From: Craterostigma plantagineum
Lineage: Eukaryota; Streptophyta; Magnoliopsida; Lamiales; Linderniaceae
Direction of reading: 5' to 3'
Assembly (NCBI GenBank): GCA_027422505.1
Contig: JAPQWV010001111.1
Span: 59,279 to 123,278 of the forward strand
DNA: 64,000 bases
How positions within the stretch are numbered: position 1 is the first letter of the stretch; each line of letters begins with the position of its first letter. Under the pieces are notes generated by a model that was given only the letters and a program-made list of their open reading frames with translations, was not told the DNA's origin and made no database searches. Shown here piece after piece: positions 45,092 through 54,609 of this stretch. A program made the translations under genes and the position numbers.

Positions 45092-45795
45092 GAGTAACTG
45101 GCAAAATGGTGGTTGAACTTGAACATACCACACTCTCACCGCTGGGGTGCCGTTTTGGTTCTTGAACTTTGCAAAACCTGTCATTTTTTGTTCCTTTGAC
45201 CTAAAGAACAGCAAACGAACCAAAGGGAAACAGTTTTGCAAAGTTCAGTAACAAAAATGCCACATTTAAAAGTTTGAGTACCAACATTCAGAACTTATAT
45301 ATACATGATATGTGTAAAATTGATATAAAACCTTATTCGATCTCCACCAAATTTTCCAAACTTTTTTATTTAAAAACTATTTCAACACAATTACACCGTA
45401 ATCATGTATGCCTCTTGAATAAAAAGTTTAAAAATATGTAAAAAAAATGTAATTGTTGTCAAACTTTCAGAAAGTTTCGGTGTCATTGTGTTTGTATGCC
45501 TCGTGAAAAAAAAAAGAAATTATCATGGTGGTCGAAACTTAATTTTATATTTAATTTATAGCGTGTATGTAAAATGAAAATTCTAATTATTGGTGCTCAA
45601 CTTTTAAATGTCATTTTGGTTCCTAAACTTTGCAAAATTGTTCCCCGTTTGGTTCTTTTATCTGTTTTTTAGGTCAAAAGAACAAAAATGACAGGTTTTG
45701 CAAAGTTCAGGAACCAAAACGGCACATTTAAAAGTCTCAGCAATATAGTGAGATATAGTGATTATATATTCAACCACCATGCTTGCCATTTACTC
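45092..45795. mobile_element. Mutator-like foldback MITE with 9-bp duplication
   Basis: The arms 45092-45290 and about 45590-45795 are imperfect reverse complements for about 200 bp; shared blocks include TTTGCAAAACCTGTCATTTT and GCCGTTTTGGTTC. The ends are GAGTAACTGGC and the complement of GAGTAAATGGC. The 9-bp duplication TTTATTATA is at 45083-45091 and 45796-45804, the size typical of Mutator-like elements. There is no transposase. A related fragment lies at about 49145-49235. Confidence 0.85.
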
Positions 45796-45804
45796 TTTAT
45801 TATA

Positions 45805-46620
45805 ATGTACCTTTAGCTAAGTGGGTACCTATGTGTAAAAAATTTATTCTACTAGGTAATACATATAAAAAAATGGTGACAAGGGACTGCTATTATACTT
45901 TTTTTTATATAATTTTGGGCATTTAAGTGTCCTAAACTTCTAATAGTTTAATATATAAACATATATGAAGAGTTAAATACTCAATCGAACATCTAATAGG
46001 AAGGTAATTTAATCTATGAAAAATCGCCGCTTAGCTCAAATGTGGTTGGGGACGGTACGACGGTGAGTGAAAAATACAAATTTCATCTCCGTTAGCTTCC
46101 AACGTTGAAACCATTGTTAGCTCTTAATCTCCGTTATGAAAAATTAACTTTATGTAATAGTTCTCATATATTTGAAAATAATTAACTTCCGTAATATTTT
46201 TTTTTTCAATCGATAATTTGCCATTAATAAACAAAAAGTACAAACGTGCTAAACAGCACAAAGAGCCGTTTGATCGCATTGCGCCTAACGGAAACAAGTC
46301 CTCAGAGAAAACACAATACCACAATCGGTACAACACTTTCACATGGGGAGAAAAAGGTCGGACAAAAAACGACGAAAGCAAGCGGCTGACTAACAAAATT
46401 GGTTTGTGTACACTATCCAACGTGGGGTTTATGGTTCAATTATCCTTACTAATTTTGACCATCATGCTGACTTAATTTGTGTCATGTAGACCAACTCCCT
46501 GGAGACCAGTCTCATCCAATGTGGCGCAGGCCGCGACCAATTGAGTGGAAATTTCAGGCTCACAATAAATAAAATAATAATAAATAAGAAAAATCATCCA
46601 TCCATTCCCCCAAAAAATCA
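45805..46620. other. Intergenic stretch, nothing firmly recognised
   Basis: An open frame on plus at 46218-46475 is rich in K, R, N and S and has no family match. The rest is AT-rich. Confidence 0.35.
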
Positions 46621-46628
46621 TCCATCCA

Positions 46629-47429
46629 CTAACGAATCAAAGAGCAAAGGAAATGATAAATATGGGTAAAATTTCGCGAAGTGTGGAGCGGTTTTTGTCT
46701 TAAAAAAAAGGCTCTAGCTAAGACAACAACAACAATCATCATCATCTTTCGTGCCTTATAAATTCGATCCTTGAATTCTTGAAAACTCAACCCTTTCTCT
46801 ATGTACTGAATATTGGAGGGATCAAATGGACCCCTCACTCTATCAATGCTCTTGATCACCGACTTCGCCGGGACGACGCTCTTCGAAGGATCTGAGCTCG
46901 TCTTATAGCTCAAGCACGATGAGAATCCCTATATATATTTAGATGATAAATCATATGTAAATAATATAGATGATGCAATTATCTAATACTCTTTCTTATA
47001 TAAAGAGCGTACGGTGGATAAAAACTGTCAAATTGGTCTATCAATTTTATATGTTTAGTTACAATTTTACCATTAATCGCTTAATAATAATACTAGTATC
47101 ACCTTGAAAATGAGAAGCTCAACTAGTTCGTCTCTCGAACCAAAGCAGTTACAAGAAGGATCTCATCTTTCGCCGTTTGTGTGTACATTTCCAACATCGC
47201 TATCTTCGTGTACCCATCATTCGTCGTCGCCGCCTTGTTGTTCTTCTTCTTCATCGGCTTGTTCATATCTTTTTCTCCGCCTAGCACGTACTGCTCCATC
47301 GACTACTAATTTGTTAACATTCGTCGTGAGATTATTACAGCGAGTAAGTGAGGTGGAGATATGAGTGGAGTTTATGCGATTCGAGGATAATGTTGAGGGC
47401 GGAGGAGTATTGCTGCAACTGAGGTCCAT
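46629..47429 (-). CDS. Unrecognised hypothetical, two possible exons
   Basis: A minus-strand frame at about 46925-46720 reads SSDPSKSVVPAKSVIKSIDR and FDPSNIQYIEKGLSFQEFKD, with a plausible acceptor (ATATATATAG) just upstream near 46926. A second frame at 47429-47105 reads NKLVVDGAVRARRRKRYEQA followed by an acidic E/D/Q run, reaches a TGA and ends near a possible donor (AAGGTGATA, about 47100). Base composition looks coding-like, but I cannot assign a family and the frame is interrupted. It may be a gene fragment. Confidence 0.25.
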
Positions 47430-47788
47430 GTTCTTCCTAGTTGCCTTACCATGGTTTGAATTTGAACCATTGAAGGAAAGGATAAGGCAATTACGAGCAA
47501 AAGGTCTAGGCGTGGCTGATAAATATACTAGAGAAATAATAGTCTATAGCAAAAAAATAAAAATAAATAAAAAATAGCTTTGGAATAATGTTTAATAAAT
47601 TGCCTTACATTTGAAGGTTTTTATTATTATAAATGTAAAATATTAGGATTTTCTATGCCCATCCTTTAGCATTTCGCATTTAACAAAGTATTGATTTGTC
47701 AAACCTACTTTTTGAACTGTGTCATAGTTTCATTGTTGGTGTTTGAACTTAGGGATGTTTATTCGGTCAAAACCTTCTTTTATATTAA
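47430..47788. other. Intergenic stretch with partial hAT-like sequence
   Basis: 47745-47785 (TTTGAACTTAGGGATGTTTA and following) resembles the left end and flank of the hAT MITE at 48587-48625. No gene was seen. Confidence 0.4.
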
Positions 47789-48558
47789 GAGTGTGTTTGG
47801 TTAGGGGTATTAGGGGGGATTAGAGGGGTGACATTAGTTAATGAAGTGTTTGGTTGGAAGGTGTATTTAAAGGGAGATTTAACTAATACCCTATTAATAC
47901 CTTTCATAAGTTATTAAATAAATCAGCCCCTCACCCTACCTTATCTAATCCCAAGCTCTTTGGACAATTTTATCCTTTATTCCAATATCTATTCCAAGTT
48001 TCCCTTTTCATGAATTAGATCTCGTTAACATATTTTTTTCCTTTCATCTTCATCGATAAAATAATTCAATATCTGTGAAAGGCAAACAAATGACTGATAT
48101 CAGTGAAGGATCGATTGAATATACAATTTAAACACGTTTTCAATGGACGCACACATATCAATTATCATGGTATCTTGCATAAATAAGAACGACTACATCA
48201 GCGAATAACCAAAAGCAATCAAAGAAGAATAAAAGCAAATAAAGGTGAACAAAGATAATCAAAACACGATACATAAAATGAATAAAAAATCGATAGGAGA
48301 TGATTGACAATGACAAACTTGCGCAGATGACGAATTGTGCAGACAACCCTAATCGATGTTTATATTTTAAATTCAAATGAAGGGTAAAATTGTAATTGAA
48401 ATTAATTAAATATAATACCATCTAAATTAATCTAACAAACACGTCCGAAATTATTAGTTAAACCATCAATCAAACACCTCAAATAACTCATACTCTCCAT
48501 TATTTAAACCCAGCTAAAACTAATACCGTCTAAACCCATCCTCAAACCAAACGGACCC
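47789..48558. mobile_element. Tourist/Harbinger-type MITE
   Basis: The left terminus GAGTGTGTTTGGTT and the complement of the right terminus, GGGTCCGTTTGGTT, match at 10 or more of 14 positions. TAA flanks both ends (47786-47788 and 48559-48561). It is 770 bp with no transposase. A long minus-strand open frame (48158-48421) has no family match. Confidence 0.75.
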
Positions 48559-48594
48559 TAAGTATACCACAATTTCATTGTTGGTGCTTGAACT

Positions 48595-49135
48595 TAAGAG
48601 ATGTTCATTCAGTAAAAACCAGACCGAACCGAAGTTTTGGTTAACCGAAATTCTCTGTTTGAAAATTTTGAAACTTAATCCCGAGCCGAGCCGAACTGAA
48701 TCGGTTCGATTTCGGAAAAAATGAATTTATTTCGGTTAGTGGCTGAAAAAAACCGAAAAAGAAGAAGAATAATTATTTTTTCCATGGCGGAACCGCTGTA
48801 AAACGAGAACCTAAAACGAGAACCGCTGTAAAATTACAAAATGTAGACATATAATTGATTCTTTGAAATAAGAAATACACACTAGCATGAATTAAAAGCC
48901 CAAAATCTGGATATTACTTGGCCTGCATACCATCTTTAGCGAAATAGTTAAGTGGTAATATTAAATAAATTTCGGTATTCTTATTTGGTTAACCCAATAA
49001 CCCGAAAAATTGAAATTTTATTTTATGTTTTAAAAACCGAAAACCGAACCGAACTTTAGTCGGTCGGTTTTCGGTACGAAGCGAACTTTCGGTTTCGGTT
49101 GGTTCGGTCGGTTAATCGACTTTTGAACACCCCTA
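48595..49135. mobile_element. hAT-type MITE, 8-bp duplication CTTGAACT
   Basis: The termini are TAAGAGATGTTCA and the complement of TAGGGGTGTTCAA. The duplication CTTGAACT is at 48587-48594 and 49136-49143. The interior repeats CCGAACCGAA and TTCGGTTCGG motifs in both orientations. It is 541 bp with no transposase. Confidence 0.85.
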
Positions 49136-49416
49136 CTTGAACTATATACCACAGTTTGTGCTCAAACTTTAAATGTGTCATTCTGGTTTGTTACTTTACA
49201 AAACCTGTCATTTTTGTTTTCCTTTGCCAAAAGGAGAACGGCATATGATTCTTTTTTTTTTTAAATGTTCGTTCTTTTTTCCTTTTTATTTTTATTTTAA
49301 TTAGGATTTTAGATTAATTTGTTTTTTTCAATTTAAAGGATGTAGCGTTCCGTCATCTTGTACGTTGCCCACACGATGGTTGTCCACCGCGATAGCATTA
49401 CTCTAGGGGCCAGTTT

Positions 49417-49640
49417 GGTTATGATGCGGATATAAGGGCTCAAGAAAAGAAATTTTAAATTATTTATCTAGCAGCCCTGGATAAATTATCTCAACCTCAT
49501 TGTCAAGTTTATTTATATCTGGCAATTTGTTTAAAATTCGTGCAGTAAAATATCCCAGGCTGGAAATAAATAACAAAACACTATAAAAAAGAATATTTTC
49601 TATATTAATATCCGGGCTTATCAAGGAACCAAACGCAGCC
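49417..49640. mobile_element. Small Tourist-like MITE (224 bp)
   Basis: The termini GGGCCAGTTTGGTT and the complement GGCTGCGTTTGGTT share the GTTTGGTT core. TAG flanks both sides (49414-49416 and 49641-49643). TAG is not the usual TWA, so the superfamily is tentative. Confidence 0.55.
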
Positions 49641-49758
49641 TAGATATACATATATAGTTTTATGTAAATCTTATCTAACTATTTAACATTTTAGGTAATT
49701 ATCACATTTCAAAATTGAAGAAAGAAGCTCACTAATTTGTGGATATTGGTATCAGAAT

Positions 49759-49848
49759 GGGCTGATCTAATAAGGTTGTTGGCCCACATACCTAAGCCCA
49801 TGTAGCAATAAGAGATCTCTCTAGGGTTTTATCCGTCTCTATAAATAG
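49759..49848 (+). promoter_or_regulatory. snoRNA cluster promoter: Site II, telobox, TATA
   Basis: Three Site II-type motifs (TGGGCT at 49759, GGCCCA at 49781, AGCCCA at 49795) lie upstream of a telobox-like TAGGGTTT (49822-49829) and a TATA box (CTATAAATAG, 49839-49848). This combination is known from plant promoters of snoRNA and ribosomal-protein genes. The first snoRNA begins about 125 bp downstream. Confidence 0.75.
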
Positions 49849-49972
49849 CATCAGCACTTCAGAGCTTTTTGCTAAAACGCTATTCTCATCAGATCTGCTG
49901 CGTAAACTTTGTGATGTGATTATCGTCTTCTCCGATGTCTTCGATCAGCTCTCCTTTTTCATCAAATCCGTG

Positions 49973-50061
49973 TCTCTAATGATGTTTTTATCATGAATGA
50001 CCTTTTATCTCCTGAGTGGAATTTCTGTGCTGAGTCAAAATGGAGACCTGAACTGAAGAGA
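49973..50061 (+). ncRNA. Box C/D snoRNA 1 of the cluster
   Basis: The terminal stem TCTCT (49973-49977) pairs with AGAGA (50057-50061). Box C is AATGATGT, the D'-like CTGA is at 50012-50015, and box D CTGA is at 50053-50056. The guide before D is TGGAGACCTGAA. The guide before D', GACCTTTTATCTC, is complementary to AGATAAAAGGTC, which I recall from plant 18S rRNA near position 220. It would direct 2'-O-methylation. Confidence 0.7.
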
Positions 50062-50102
50062 TGTTTACCAGATTTCATCTTCACTTTATAATTTTTCTGT
50101 TG

Positions 50103-50195
50103 GCCTCTGAGGATGATTGAATCATATTAAACTTTCGTTCTTCTGAGTTCTGTTTTTCCATGCGGAAGATCTATGGAGACCTGAACTGAAGAGGC
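50103..50195 (+). ncRNA. Box C/D snoRNA 2 (U59-like D' guide)
   Basis: The terminal stem GCCTCT (50103-50108) pairs with AGAGGC (50190-50195). Box C is the variant ATGATTGA, D' CTGA is at 50143-50146, and box D CTGA is at 50186-50189. The D guide TGGAGACCTGAA is the same as in the other two copies. The D' guide AACTTTCGTTCTT is complementary to AAGAACGAAAGTT, a block I recall from 18S rRNA. The fifth-nucleotide rule then points to an A, as for U59/snR54-type guides. Confidence 0.75.
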
Positions 50196-50274
50196 TGGTC
50201 GTTGAAAAGTTCTTCAGCTTTTATCATTTGATTTCTACAGTTTCATCTCTTATTTGTTTTGTTAAAAGATCCAT

Positions 50275-50394
50275 AGCGTATGAAGTTTCCTCAGTGACGA
50301 ATCAATCTTAAAGATGACGAGTCTGATCAATCCATTCTTTCTAAATATTGATGACAAAACGAGGCATTTGTCCGAGAGGAACACATCATACGCT
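50275..50394 (+). ncRNA. Candidate structured RNA hairpin between snoRNAs
   Basis: AGCGTATGA (50275-50283) pairs exactly with TCATACGCT (50386-50394). The stem continues after one mismatch: GTTTCCTC (50285-50292) pairs with GAGGAACAC with one bulge, and a further 4-5 pairs follow. The loop is about 70 nt. Good C and D boxes next to the stem are missing, so it does not fit the C/D class, and no ACA box sits 3 nt from the end. Precursor-miRNA-like or another structured RNA is possible. The family is unknown. Confidence 0.4.
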
Positions 50395-50466
50395 TGATTT
50401 CTTTTTTTTTTTTTGTAACTTTCCCAGATTCTGTCCCTTGATTCTTTATTTTCGTTCTTTTCATTG

Positions 50467-50552
50467 AACTCCGATGATGATCAGCTATACTTTCGCCTTT
50501 ACTGAGTTTATAATTGCGGAAAAAATTATTTGGAGACCTGAACTGAGGAGTT
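50467..50552 (+). ncRNA. Box C/D snoRNA 3 of the cluster
   Basis: The terminal stem AACTCC (50467-50472) pairs with GGAGTT (50547-50552). Box C is a perfect ATGATGA (50474-50480), D' CTGA is at 50502-50505, and box D CTGA is at 50543-50546. The D guide TTGGAGACCTGAA is shared with copies 1 and 2. The D' guide ATACTTTCGCCTTTA partly resembles that of copy 2. Confidence 0.8.
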
Positions 50553-50669
50553 GCATGCACATTACATTAGCGTCTGTTTCTTCTACTTGCAAAGTTAGTA
50601 GCATTTACATCCCTAGTGTATATAAGAATTTGTTGAAATTTTTTTATGGAAAATCTGTCTGGTAGTGTT

Positions 50670-50961
50670 TCCTATGTTTACGACTTCTCTATATGGTACT
50701 CGAAGTTCTTTCGATTCCGTTTGGCACCCCTAACTTTTGATGAAATGTAATTCTGTAGCCGTCGATTACAAAAAAAACGAGATTTTAGGTTAAAAGCCGA
50801 TAGTTTTCAGGGTTTCGAAAAATTGAAAATCGTCAGTATTATTAGTTATAAATTGAAAAGGAAATAAAATAGAAAAAAATACAGATGACATTGAATTAGG
50901 GCGGTGAACCCCCAAATTATATTTGCCATGTGTTTTTCATAGTATTATTTGTGCTTTTTAA
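50670..50961. other. Intergenic stretch, nothing recognised
   Basis: No gene or element signature was found between the snoRNA cluster and the MITE-like region. Confidence 0.35.
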
Positions 50962-52303
50962 GAGCATGTCAATTGATACCTAAAAATTCAAAATATTTAC
51001 TAAAAAATTCTCCAATCGTATACCAAATGCAATTTCAAATGCGTTTTCATTTCTTTCCCCTGTTTTAAACGCACATATGCGTTCTGGAAATGAGATATTC
51101 CAAAATATGCGTTTGATGTTTTAAAAATTATAATACATACCCTTTATTATTTTTAAGAATTAAAGTACTCATATATTTTTAAGTATTAAAGTACCATATA
51201 AAAATAAAAAATAAATAAAAATATATAAAAGAACTCTTGTTATTAATAATTATTTTTTTCTACAGTCTTTTTAATGAAAAAATATTGAGTTTATTATTAA
51301 TTTTGTGAAAATTTTTTTTCAATCGAATTTAAAATAATAGTATGGTCAGATTTGTAAAGTTCGTAAATTTCATGAGTAATATTAGAAAATCCGATAGAAG
51401 ATAATATTACAATAGTAGTCTTTTAAGTTTGCGAAATGGTTTATCGGTTAGAGAAAAATTACTGCATTTTGAGTTTGAGAATGCGTTTGGGTTTGAGAAT
51501 GCGCTTTTCGATTGGAGATGGTTAAGGTGGAATACAATTTGCGTTTGGAGCTATTCAACTTGGACGACCTAATCCTAAGACCATCTCCAACCGAGAATCG
51601 CATTCTCAAACTTAAAATGCAGTAATTCTTCTCCAACCGTCCAACTCATTCTCAAACTCAAAAGATTATTTTGTAATATTCATTTCCACATCAATTTTTA
51701 CAAGTTCCTATTCTACCCACATATTTTATAACTTTACAAATTAGACTACAAATATTATTTTAGAACCACAAAAATTTAATAAAATTAGTATACAAATATA
51801 TTACACATATAAAAAAATCTATTAATGTTTATAAAAACATGACAACTACAATATATTTAGCATAAAAAAAGCATCGAAAGCTTAAAAACTCGACAAAGAC
51901 CATCTATTATTTTTATTTTTTATTAAGGTCCATTAAATATTTAATGAATAGTCACTCAATATTGACGAACAGCACAACGCTTGAACATCAGCTCGAATTC
52001 TCCAATGTGGGGTCATGATGTGAAGCACTGTCCTTTTTATCCTTTTTTAATGAATAGTCACTCAATATCCTTTTTTATCCTTTTAACGTTTGCCCCTTTT
52101 TTACAGAGCAGAATGAGATATAATAAAAAATATAGTACTTTAATGCAATTAAAAAACAACAATCGCATAGTAACCGTTTGAAACGCATAGATGCGTCAAA
52201 ATGATGAGAGAGAGAGTATCACACGCATTTGGGTCTGATTTTGGGGTTCCATTGGAGTGATTTTACTCCATTTTTTGGGATTTGCAGCTCCATTGAGTTG
52301 CTC
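50962..52303. mobile_element. Possible Harbinger-type non-autonomous element
   Basis: The left end GAGCATGTCAATTG and the complement of the right end, GAGCAACTCAATGG, are similar. TAA flanks both sides (50959-50961 and 52304-52306). The ends resemble those at 1386-2356. The interior is AT-rich, with a separate foldback at 51435-51640. The inverted termini are short and imperfect, so the call is weak. Confidence 0.4.
51435..51640. repeat. Foldback repeat, about 85-bp arms
   Basis: CGGTTAGAGAAAAATTACTG near 51435 pairs with CAGTAATTCTTCTCCAACCG near 51620. ACTGCATTTTGAGTTTGAGA pairs with TCTCAAACTTAAAATGCAGT, and ATTGGAGATGG pairs with CCATCTCCAAC. Confidence 0.7.
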
Positions 52304-52494
52304 TAATATCTAAGAAATATAATTTAAGATAAACTCATAATAAATTAAAGTATTAAGGATACTGGAATTAACTAGATTTGATAGTTTTATCTACCCTACG
52401 CTCTTTAATATATATCTGGATAAAAGTGTCACAACACAAATATTCTTCACAAAAAACTAACAGTTCTGACTATTAAATTTTATTTGCCAAATCT

Positions 52495-52825
52495 CTACAT
52501 TTATTTAGAAGTCGCCGTTTGGCTTACTGGAATAATGAGCCAAAGCCAACTCGTTTTTTGGGCTCGAGTTCTTGCTTTTTTGACCTCTGTTGCGCTCAAA
52601 CTCATGAATATTGCTGAGCTCAAGTTTTCAAAAATTAAAAATAGGCTGCTCAAGCTCATGAATAATGGTGAGCTCGAGTTTTTTAATAAACAAAAAATTA
52701 AAAATAACAGAGCCTGTTTGTGAGTTTTAGAACTTTTATGTCTGAACTCAAGCTAGAGCTCGAGCTTTTGTAAGCTCATCTCGTGAAACTTATGAGCCAG
52801 CTCGACTCATATTTCAGCCCTAGTT
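52495..52825. repeat. GAGCTCGAG-rich MITE-like fragment
   Basis: Repeated GAGCTCGAG and GCTCAAGCTCATGA motifs occur in both orientations, ending near TTTCAGCCCTAG. A related block lies at 61500-61690. Composition and the AGCCCT end resemble plant hAT MITEs, but I could not pair clear termini. Confidence 0.5.
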
Positions 52826-52939
52826 GGGTTACCTTTTCGATTATTAACATGACGACCAAAACCTTCCTTCTCTAAGAGGAATGGTCGAAATCCAGAAAAG
52901 AGAAGGTACAAAATATTTCACATATAGAGACATAATATA

Positions 52940-54401
52940 TAAGAATTGTCCGAGTGCGACTTACAAAAACAAAAAATGTCGGCAACTCGAAAGTCGGTTG
53001 AAGTAGAGGTCGATCCTATCCCATTGCTTCGTAAGAACTTCCAAATTCTCAGAGGTCGAAGCTCCGTCCTCTATACATCCATCAACTCTGTCTTCACCTC
53101 CCTCATCGGGTTTTTCGAATTCTTCGACTAACGAATCATCATAAACTGCCCGAGATTCGTACTCATCGCCCCGACCCGAGCTGGAAAAGAAATGCTGATC
53201 CACTGACATCGTTCCCGGGCAGAATCAACTGCCCGTTATCCTCCTCCAAGCCATCATCAACTTCTCGCCCAACAAAAGATCGATATCCTAATAAGAGCCT
53301 TCATTTCATCCGAAGTAAAATCAAAATCCATCAAATCATCCAAATCAGAAGAAACGACCTCTTCCCTCTGAGGCGGCGAAAGTTCTTCGTCTCTGCTCAT
53401 TGGTTGATACATGACTATCCTCTTATCAGAAGGGGTATGCTCGAAATCATCAGTAACTTCGCTGAGTTTATTACTACTGTCCTTCGGCGGCTGGTGTAAG
53501 AATGGATAAAGAATCCGGGATTTTGCATGGCCATCGCTATGAAGGAGAGCATCTGCTGCTGATGCTTTTCCATGCCGTTCAACTGCGCAGTGGCGAGCAG
53601 AAGCTTGCTCTGCGAATTCTGTTGATGCTGCCTCAGTTTCTTCAGCTCTTGTGTTAGGGCTATTCGATCGGCCTTGAGCTTCTCTACTCTTCGAAAAGAA
53701 AAGGGCAGTTCTTGGAGATTCTGAAGAGGGCGGTGGCGTTGTGTTTTTCTGTGATTGTGGTGGATTGTTATTATCTGCTGGTCTCTGAGCTACTATGCTT
53801 GAGATTGAGGCTGTTTTCTTCTAATGATGTTCTTGAGCAGATGCTTTTGGCCTTGATGAACGCATCGTTTGCAAATTGCCATCGATCGGTGTCGATTTTT
53901 CGAAAACCCTATACAAATATTTAGAAAGCAAGAGATTAGAACATCGAACTCTCAGATAAAAAATCCCTCATCAATCTATGAAACATCGAACATACAATTC
54001 ATATTCGATACTGAGAAAACATGAAGATAGGCTATATTACATCAGCGCAATACCTCACCCAAATTATCCTAGCTTCAATTAGGCGAAAATGACATGAATC
54101 CCCGATAATCTCGAGAAGATATAGAAGGATAGGAATCAGAACGGACGAAAACTAATCCGTCGATCGATCGAGCAAAATAAGCAAAACTCACATAAATGTG
54201 AGCTGCCTCACGAAGCTGGAGAAATTGCTGTGCTTGAAGTACTTGGGCAGCAGCTCCGACGCGAATCTCGAAGCGTCCTTTATGATGAAGCTTCGCTCGA
54301 TTCAGTCCACGAAATCAAATCGTCCGTTGACTCGTCGCTGACATCGTACACTTGACCAAGAACGGAGGCAAAGACGTTCCATTCTCAACCGATCTCACCA
54401 T
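52940..54401 (-). pseudogene. HSFA8-like heat-stress transcription factor, heavily frameshifted
   Basis: The start is at 54401 (MVRSVENGTSLPPFLVKC). The DNA-binding domain continues in other frames: [18 protein letters not shown], then [20 protein letters not shown] followed by RQL at the conserved intron. The second exon (about 53920) gives FRKIDTDRWQFANDAFIK, then shifts to QKHLLKNIIRRKQPQSQ. The oligomerisation coiled coil is [19 protein letters not shown] and [19 protein letters not shown]. The C-terminal part has DDLMDFDFTSDEMKAL and SENLEVLTKQ, which resemble Arabidopsis HSFA8. At least six frame changes are needed to join these blocks, so a full protein is unlikely. Confidence 0.75.
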
Positions 54402-54609
54402 AACTCGGCTCAGAAATTCAAACAATATTAATCGATATCAAAACCGCGAAAATCGAACTCGCTTTCTCACGGATAAGATTTTTCCTTTTTTTTCTTTCCT
54501 TTTTTTGGTACTGTCGTATGTTGTATAATGAGGAACGGGGAAGGGAATATACTTGTGCTTGGCAAGAAGGTATTGTAGGAACCGTTAGGAAGTAGAGGAT
54601 ATGATAAAT

